The translations under genes and the position numbers were made by a program. The notes below the pieces were generated by a model, which worked only from the letters and a program-made list of their open reading frames with translations, was not told where the DNA came from and did no database searches. A DNA stretch of 64,000 nt, taken from assembly GCF_900115905.1 (NCBI RefSeq), contig NZ_FOYD01000001.1, forward strand, positions 310,001 through 374,000. The letters run 5' to 3'. Shown in pieces: positions 58,635 through 64,000 of this stretch; positions within the stretch are counted from its first letter, which is position 1, and each line of letters opens with the position of its first letter. The DNA comes from Halopseudomonas formosensis. GTDB taxonomy: Bacteria; Pseudomonadota; Gammaproteobacteria; Pseudomonadales; Pseudomonadaceae.

Positions 58635-60560
58635 TCATTCGATTATAGCGGCCGGTGAGTCGCCCCCGGCCGGTTCCAGTTCCAGCAGCAGACTGCCCTC
58701 GGTCACCATGTCCCCCTCGCCGAAGAACAACTGGCGCACGGTCCCGCTGCGGTCGGCGCGAACGCTGTGCTCCATCTTCATCGCCTCCAGTACCATCAGC
58801 GCAGTACCGGCCTCGACCTGCTGGCCCGGCTGCACCAGCACCCGCACCACGCTGCCGTTCATGGGGGCGCTCAGGCCACCCTCGGGCAGGGCATGGCTGC
58901 CGGCGGCCGCCAGTGGGTCATGGCGGCGCACGCTGTAAATCTGATGCTGCCAGGGCACAAAGAGCACCTCGCCCCGGCGCACTGCACCCAGCGAGGGGGC
59001 CGGCTCGCTCTCCGGGTCCAGATACAGGCGGCGCTGCTGGTCGCCGCACTGCAGATGCAGGCGCGCGGTGGCGGGGCCGCCCAGCCGCAGGCCGCTGGGC
59101 CGGGCCCAGGGCGATGCGGGATCATCCGACCGGGGCTCGTCGGGCAGGGTAGCCAGAAAATGCCGCCCGGCCTGCTCCCAGAATTCCTCCGGCAGGGGCG
59201 TGGGTTCAGGCAGCAGCTCGGCCGCGTGCTGCGCGATGAAACCGGTATCCAGAGCACCGGCGGTAAAGGCCGGGTGCTGCAGCAGCCGCAACAGGAAGCC
59301 GCGGTTGCTGTGAATGCCGCCGACCAGGGTGCGGCGCAGCAGGTCCAGCAGGCGCTGCCGGGTCTGTTCCCGGTCGTTGCCCCAGGCGATCAGCTTGCCC
59401 AGCAGCGGGTCGTACCAGGGGCTGATCTCGTCGCCCTCGCGTACGCCGCTGTCGATGCGCTGGCCCGGCCCGGGGAGCGGCTCGCGGTACAACTGCAGCT
59501 GGCCGCTGGCGGGCAGGAAGTCGTGGTCCGGGTCCTCGGCGTACAGCCGCACCTCGATTGCGTGGCCCTGCAGAGGGATCTGCTGCTGGGTCAGCGGCAG
59601 CGGTTCACCCCGGGCGATGCGCAGTTGCCACTCCACCAGATCCAGCCCGGTAATGGCCTCGGTCACCGGGTGCTCGACCTGCAACCGGGTATTCATTTCC
59701 ATGAAATAGAAGTCACCCCTGGCGTCCAGCAGAAACTCCAGGGTTCCGGCGCCGACGTAGCCGATCGCCCGCGCGGCGCGAACTGCTGCCTGGCCCATGG
59801 CCTGGCGCAGTGGCGGCTCCAGCCCGGGGGCGGGGGCCTCCTCCAGCACCTTCTGATGGCGGCGCTGGATGGAGCAGTCCCGCTCATGCAGAAAGACACA
59901 ATTGCCCCGGTGGTCGGCAAAGATCTGGATCTCCACGTGCCGGGGCCGGCTCAGGTATTTCTCCAGCAGCAGCCGGTCATCACCGAAGGCGGCAAGGGCT
60001 TCGCGCCGAGCCGACTCGATGGCGGCCGTCAGCTCGTCGGCCCGCTCGACTATCTTCATGCCCTTGCCGCCACCACCGGCGCTGGCCTTGAGCAGTACCG
60101 GGAAGCCGATCTGCTCTGCCGCCCGGGCAAAGGCCGCCGGCGACTGGTCCGTGCCGTGGTAGCCGGGCACCAGCGGCACGCCTGCCTGGGCCATCAGCGC
60201 CTTGGCCGCGGCCTTGTCGCCCATGGCCTCTATGGCACTGGCGGGCGGTCCGATCAGAGTCAGACCGGCCTCGGCCACGGCCCGGGCAAAGGCCGGGTTC
60301 TCCGAGAGGAAACCGTAACCGGGATGAATTGCATCGGCGCCGCTGGCCCGGGCGGCATCAAGCAGTTGTGTCATATCCAGATAGCTTTCGCTGGGGCGGG
60401 CACCGGACAGGGCCATGGCCATATCCGCTTCCTGCACATGCCGGGCCCGGCGGTCGACAGTGCTGTATACCGCCACCGTAGCGATACCCATGGCGCGGGC
60501 GGTGCGGATGATGCGGCAGGCAATCTCGCCACGGTTGGCTATCAGCAGACGCTGGATCAT
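58635..60560 (-). CDS. liuD: Methylcrotonyl-CoA carboxylase biotin subunit
   Basis: 641 aa. Biotin-carboxylase domain (~1-445: LLIANRGEIACRIIRTARAM; GGGGKGMKIVER; MEMNTRLQVEHPVTEAITG), a middle BT domain, and a C-terminal biotinyl domain with the biotinylated Lys in VLEAMKMEHSV. With LiuB it carboxylates 3-methylcrotonyl-CoA in leucine degradation. Its start overlaps the liuC stop by four bases and its stop is 30 bases before liuE. Confidence 0.95.
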   Translation of the reverse strand: MIQRLLIANRGEIACRIIRTARAMGIATVAVYSTVDRRARHVQEADMAMALSGARPSESYLDMTQLLDAARASGADAIHPGYGFLSENPAFARAVAEAGLTLIGPPASAIEAMGDKAAAKALMAQAGVPLVPGYHGTDQSPAAFARAAEQIGFPVLLKASAGGGGKGMKIVERADELTAAIESARREALAAFGDDRLLLEKYLSRPRHVEIQIFADHRGNCVFLHERDCSIQRRHQKVLEEAPAPGLEPPLRQAMGQAAVRAARAIGYVGAGTLEFLLDARGDFYFMEMNTRLQVEHPVTEAITGLDLVEWQLRIARGEPLPLTQQQIPLQGHAIEVRLYAEDPDHDFLPASGQLQLYREPLPGPGQRIDSGVREGDEISPWYDPLLGKLIAWGNDREQTRQRLLDLLRRTLVGGIHSNRGFLLRLLQHPAFTAGALDTGFIAQHAAELLPEPTPLPEEFWEQAGRHFLATLPDEPRSDDPASPWARPSGLRLGGPATARLHLQCGDQQRRLYLDPESEPAPSLGAVRRGEVLFVPWQHQIYSVRRHDPLAAAGSHALPEGGLSAPMNGSVVRVLVQPGQQVEAGTALMVLEAMKMEHSVRADRSGTVRQLFFGEGDMVTEGSLLLELEPAGGDSPAAIIE

Positions 60561-61357
60561 GATTCGGGCTCCACTGACCAGTTCGGCGGGCGCTTCTCCA
60601 GAAAGGCCCGCAGCCCCTCCTGACCTTCCGGGCTGACGCGGATGCGGGCGATGCTCTGCACGGTATGGCGGCGCAGCTCCCGCGTCAGGCTGTGGCGGCT
60701 GGCCTCCTGTACCAGCGCCTTGCTCTCGCGCATGGCCTGGGGGCTGTTGCCCATCAGGGCGGTTACCCAGCGCTCGAGCAGCGCCTCCAGAGCATCAGCG
60801 GGGGCGGTCTCGGTCAGCAGCCCCAGGGCTCTGGCCTGCTCGCCGCTGATACGCTCGGCGCTGATCGCCAGCCGCCGGGTGGCGCGTTCGCCGATGGCCT
60901 TGACTACATAGGGGCTGATCACCGCCGGGGCCAGACCTATGCGCACCTCCGACAGCGACAGCTGTGCGTCCTCCGCACCCAGGGCCAGATCACAGCAGGC
61001 AATCAGCCCCAGGGCGCCCCCAAAGGCCGCGCCCTGGACCACGGCCAGGGTCGGCATCGGCAGCTGGTACAGGCGATACATCAGCTCGCCCAGCGCCTCG
61101 GCGTCCCGCAGGTTGGCGGCATAATCCAGCTCTGCGGCCTCGCGCATCCACTCGATGTCCGCCCCGGCGCTGAAATGCCTGCCCCGGCCGCGCAATACCA
61201 GCAGCCGCAGTCGGTCATTGCCGTGCAACTGCTCCAGCGCCTGCAGCAGCTCGGCGATCATCTGAGCGTTGAAGGCGTTGTGGCGGGCCGGGCGGTTCAG
61301 CCACAGGGTGGCATGGCCCTGTGGGTGGTGTTCGAGTTGTATGGTGTTGAATGGCAT
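60557..61357 (-). CDS. liuC: Methylglutaconyl-CoA hydratase
   Basis: 266-aa crotonase: HFSAGADIEWMREAAELDYA, GAAFGGALGLIACCDLALGA and LSEVRIGLAPAVISPYVV. Hydrates 3-methylglutaconyl-CoA to HMG-CoA between the carboxylase (LiuB/D) and the lyase (LiuE). The non-standard Glu pattern (second Glu in SEVRIGLAP) is that of methylglutaconyl-CoA hydratases. Eighteen bases after liuB, overlapping liuD by four. Confidence 0.93.
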   Translation of the reverse strand: MPFNTIQLEHHPQGHATLWLNRPARHNAFNAQMIAELLQALEQLHGNDRLRLLVLRGRGRHFSAGADIEWMREAAELDYAANLRDAEALGELMYRLYQLPMPTLAVVQGAAFGGALGLIACCDLALGAEDAQLSLSEVRIGLAPAVISPYVVKAIGERATRRLAISAERISGEQARALGLLTETAPADALEALLERWVTALMGNSPQAMRESKALVQEASRHSLTRELRRHTVQSIARIRVSPEGQEGLRAFLEKRPPNWSVEPES

Positions 61358-61375
61358 CTGTTTTCCCCGTCGCCC

Positions 61376-62983
61376 TTACATCCTGAATACGCCGAACGCC
61401 GTCTCTTCAACCTCGGCATTCAGACTTGCCGAAATCGCCAGTCCCAGCACATCCCGGGTCTGGGCCGGATCGATCACGCCGTCGTCCCACAGCCGGGCGC
61501 TGGAGTAGTAGGGGTGGCCCTGGCGTTCGTACTGCTCCAGTATGGGCCCTCTCAGCGCCCGTTCATCCTCCTCCGTGAAGGGCGCTCCCTGGCGTTCGGC
61601 CTGTTCGCGCTTGACCTGCACCAGCACCCCGGCGGCCTGCTCGCCGCCCATGACGCCGATCCGCGCGTTGGGCCACATCCACAGGAAGCGCGGGTCGTAG
61701 GCCCGGCCGCACATGCCATAGTTGCCGGCGCCGAAGCTGCCGCCGATGATCACGGTAAACTTCGGTACCCTGGCGCAGGCCACGGCGGTGACCAGCTTGG
61801 CGCCATGCTTGGCAATGCCGCCCGCCTCGTATTTCTGACCGACCATGAAGCCGGTGATATTCTGCAGAAATACCAGCGGGATGCCGCGCTGGCAGGCCAG
61901 CTGGATGAAATGCGCGCCCTTCTGCGCCGCCTCGGAAAACAGGATGCCGTTGTTCGCCAGTATGGCGACCGGGTAACCGTGCAGGTGGGCGAAGGCGCAG
62001 ACCAGAGTCGGGCCGAACAGGGCCTTGAACTCGTCGAACTCGCTGTCGTCCACCAGCCGGGCGATCACCTCGCGCACATCCCAGGACTGTTTGCCGTCCA
62101 CCGGCACCACGCCGTAAAGCTCCTCGACAGGGTACTGGGGCGGACGCGGCGGGCGGGTCTGCAGCTGGCCCTGTTTGCGCCAGTTGAGCTGGCTGATGCA
62201 GCGCCGGGCCAGGGCCAGGGCATGCTCGTCGTTTTCCGCATAGTGGTCCGCCACCCCGGAGGTGCGGCAGTGCAGGTCGGCGCCGCCCAGCTCCTCGGCG
62301 CTGACCACCTCGCCGGTGGCGGCGCGTACCAGGGGTGGGCCGGCGAGGAAGATGGTCGCCTGATTGCGCACCATGATTGCCTCGTCGGCCATGGCCGGAA
62401 CATAGGCGCCCCCGGCGGTACAGGAGCCCATGACCACGGCGATCTGCGGGATGCCGGCGGCGCTCATGCGCGCCTGGTTGAAGAAGATGCGACCGAAGTG
62501 CTCACGGTCCGGGAACACCTCGTCCTGGCGGGGCAGGTTGGCGCCGCCGGAGTCGACCAGATAGAGGCAGGGCAGGCGGTTCTGCTCGGCGATGGCCTGG
62601 GCGCGCAGGTGCTTCTTTACCGTCAGCGGGTAGTAGGTGCCGCCTTTGACCGTGGCGTCGTTGGCTATGATCATGCATTCGACCCCGGACACCCGGCCGA
62701 TGCCTGCGATCAGGCCGGCGGCCGGCACCTCCTCGTCATATACCTGCCAGGCGGCCAGCGGGCTGAGCTCGAGGAAGGGCGAGCCGGTATCGAGCAGGGC
62801 GTCGATGCGTTCCCTGGGCAGCAGCTTGCCGCGGCTGACATGCCGCTGCTGGGCCTGTTCGCCGCCGCCCCGCCGGATGTGTTCAAGCAGTGTCTGCAGT
62901 TCCCTGGTCAGGTGCTGCATATGCTCGCGGTTGCGTTGAAAGTCGGGTGAGCCGGGGTTGATGCGGGTCTGCCAGCGGGCCAT
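61376..62983 (-). CDS. liuB: Methylcrotonyl-CoA carboxylase carboxyltransferase subunit
   Basis: 535-aa biotin-dependent carboxyltransferase. Seen: [71 protein letters not shown] and [17 protein letters not shown], all MCC-beta hallmarks. It transfers the carboxyl group from LiuD biotin to 3-methylcrotonyl-CoA. Its ATG shares one base with the liuA stop codon. Confidence 0.95.
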   Translation of the reverse strand: MARWQTRINPGSPDFQRNREHMQHLTRELQTLLEHIRRGGGEQAQQRHVSRGKLLPRERIDALLDTGSPFLELSPLAAWQVYDEEVPAAGLIAGIGRVSGVECMIIANDATVKGGTYYPLTVKKHLRAQAIAEQNRLPCLYLVDSGGANLPRQDEVFPDREHFGRIFFNQARMSAAGIPQIAVVMGSCTAGGAYVPAMADEAIMVRNQATIFLAGPPLVRAATGEVVSAEELGGADLHCRTSGVADHYAENDEHALALARRCISQLNWRKQGQLQTRPPRPPQYPVEELYGVVPVDGKQSWDVREVIARLVDDSEFDEFKALFGPTLVCAFAHLHGYPVAILANNGILFSEAAQKGAHFIQLACQRGIPLVFLQNITGFMVGQKYEAGGIAKHGAKLVTAVACARVPKFTVIIGGSFGAGNYGMCGRAYDPRFLWMWPNARIGVMGGEQAAGVLVQVKREQAERQGAPFTEEDERALRGPILEQYERQGHPYYSSARLWDDGVIDPAQTRDVLGLAISASLNAEVEETAFGVFRM

Positions 62984-64000
62984 CAGTGGCCTCCCTGTGG
63001 ATCATTGAACAGCTCCCGGCCGATCAGCATGCGGCGGATCTCGCTGGTGCCGGCGCCGATCTCGTAGAGCTTGGCATCGCGCAGCAGGCGACCGGCCGGG
63101 TAGTCGTTGATGTAGCCGTTGCCGCCGAGGATCTGGATGGTTTCCAGCGCGGCCCTGGTGGCCTGCTCGGCGGTATGGAGAATGACCCCGGCGGCGTCCT
63201 TGCGGGTGGCCTGACCGTTGTCGCAGCTGCGCGCCACCGTATACAGATAGGCACGGCTGGCATTGAGCGCCGTGTAGATGTCCGCCAACTTGCCCTGGAT
63301 CAGCTGGAACTCGCCGATGCTCTGACCGAACTGCCGCCGCTCCCGGGCGTAGGGCAGGGCCAGATCGAGGCAGGCCTGCATGATGCCCACCGGGCCGGCG
63401 GCCAGCACCACGCGCTCGTAGTCGAGCCCGCTCATCAGCACCCGAACCCCGCCATTGACCTCGCCCAGCACGTTCTCCACGGGTACGGCTACGTCATCGA
63501 AGAACAGCGGGCAGGTGTTGGAGCCGCGCATGCCCAGCTTGTCCAGCTTGACACCGCGGCTGAAACCGGGGCTGTCGCCCTCGACGATGAAGGCGGTAAT
63601 GCCCCGGGCACCGCGTTCGGGTTCGGTCTTGGCGTAGATCACCAGTACGTCGGCATCCGGACCGTTGGTGATCCACATCTTGCTGCCATTGAGCAGGTAG
63701 TGATCGCCGCGCCGTTCGGCGCGCAGGCGCATGCTGACCACATCGGAGCCGGCCTCCGGCTCGCTCATGGCCAGGGCGCCGACATGTTCGCCGCTGATCA
63801 GCTTCGGCAGGTAACGGGCCTTCTGTTCGGCGCTGCCGTTGCGGCTGATCTGGTTTACGCAGAGGTTGGAGTGGGCACCGTAGGAGAGGGCGACCGAGGC
63901 GCTGGCGCGGCTGATTTCCTCCATGGCCACGGCATGGGCCAGATAGCCCATACCGGCGCCGCCGTACTCCTCGGGGGCGGTGATGCCCAGCAGACCCATG
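62983..64000 (-). CDS. liuA: Isovaleryl-CoA dehydrogenase, 5' end outside window
   Basis: FAD-dependent oxidation of isovaleryl-CoA to 3-methylcrotonyl-CoA, first step of the liu operon. About 338 C-terminal residues are in the window; the frame runs through the end, and [20 protein letters not shown] shows it is still inside the coding region, so roughly 50 residues are missing. [20 protein letters not shown]-type region [20 protein letters not shown] and the C-terminal [18 protein letters not shown] are diagnostic. Confidence 0.94.
   Translation of the reverse strand, partial: MGLLGITAPEEYGGAGMGYLAHAVAMEEISRASASVALSYGAHSNLCVNQISRNGSAEQKARYLPKLISGEHVGALAMSEPEAGSDVVSMRLRAERRGDHYLLNGSKMWITNGPDADVLVIYAKTEPERGARGITAFIVEGDSPGFSRGVKLDKLGMRGSNTCPLFFDDVAVPVENVLGEVNGGVRVLMSGLDYERVVLAAGPVGIMQACLDLALPYARERRQFGQSIGEFQLIQGKLADIYTALNASRAYLYTVARSCDNGQATRKDAAGVILHTAEQATRAALETIQILGGNGYINDYPAGRLLRDAKLYEIGAGTSEIRRMLIGRELFNDPQGGH

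Overview
The window reads as a chromosome segment of a Pseudomonas-like gammaproteobacterium (Pseudomonadaceae, possibly the Halopseudomonas side of the family). The main evidence is the block dnaE-accA-tilS-pyrG-kdsA-eno-ftsB-ispD in classic Pseudomonas order, OprD-type porins, Pseudomonas-style REP hairpins, an SOS imuA-imuB-dnaE2 cassette and leu/val catabolic operons. The DNA is GC-rich, except for one clearly AT-rich island near 32.5-34.4 kb. No rRNA, tRNA or CRISPR was seen.

Layout. 1-7.3 kb: downstream half of a catechol meta-cleavage operon in dmp order (dmpC, cut by the window edge, to dmpI), followed by two accessory genes: a protein resembling a dead DODA-type extradiol dioxygenase and a GlcG/HbpS-like protein. 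7.4-8.7 kb: a graveyard made of a truncated AraC-type regulator, scraps of an IS66 transposase with one terminal repeat, and a broken outer-membrane porin. This sits where rnhB would be expected upstream of dnaE, so it looks like an island junction. 8.7-19.6 kb: core housekeeping genes. 19.6-27 kb: a GST, a DUF2889 protein, an OsmC-YcaO fusion, a PAS/GGDEF/EAL protein and a CvfB-like S1 protein. 27.1-32.3 kb: LexA-boxed imuA-imuB-dnaE2.

32.5-34.9 kb is the most unusual part. A 1.5-kb AT-rich gene encoding a protein with a HEPN-type R-x6-H motif is bounded by a GTTAGAT core upstream and, two bases after its stop codon, by a complete folded attC site with three extrahelical bases. It is therefore an integron gene cassette with no integrase in the window. 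A truncated second cassette and unidentifiable fragments follow.

34.9-40 kb: a second PAS/GAF/GGDEF/EAL protein (degenerate GGDEF) and small membrane, acetyltransferase and hypothetical genes. 40-47.6 kb: a probable acid-uptake and CoA-activation module (MBL hydrolase, OprD porin, family-23 permease, acyl-CoA synthetase), divergent from a PAS histidine kinase and FixJ-type regulator. The shared 157-bp intergenic region holds three TTATCC-type dyads. 47.7-54.5 kb: valine catabolism (mmsA, enoyl-CoA hydratase, mmsB, 3-hydroxyisobutyryl-CoA hydrolase, acyl-CoA dehydrogenase) with a divergent LysR regulator. 54.5-55.5 kb: a 3-hydroxyacyl-CoA dehydrogenase remnant and a periplasmic tandem-Cache protein. 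55.5-64 kb: leucine catabolism (liuABCDE, with liuA cut by the window edge) plus acetoacetyl-CoA synthetase.

Taken together the window couples core replication and envelope genes to catabolism of aromatics, leucine, valine and an unidentified carboxylic acid, plus SOS mutagenesis and one mobile, possibly defensive, cassette. All function calls are from reading the sequence; no searches were run.
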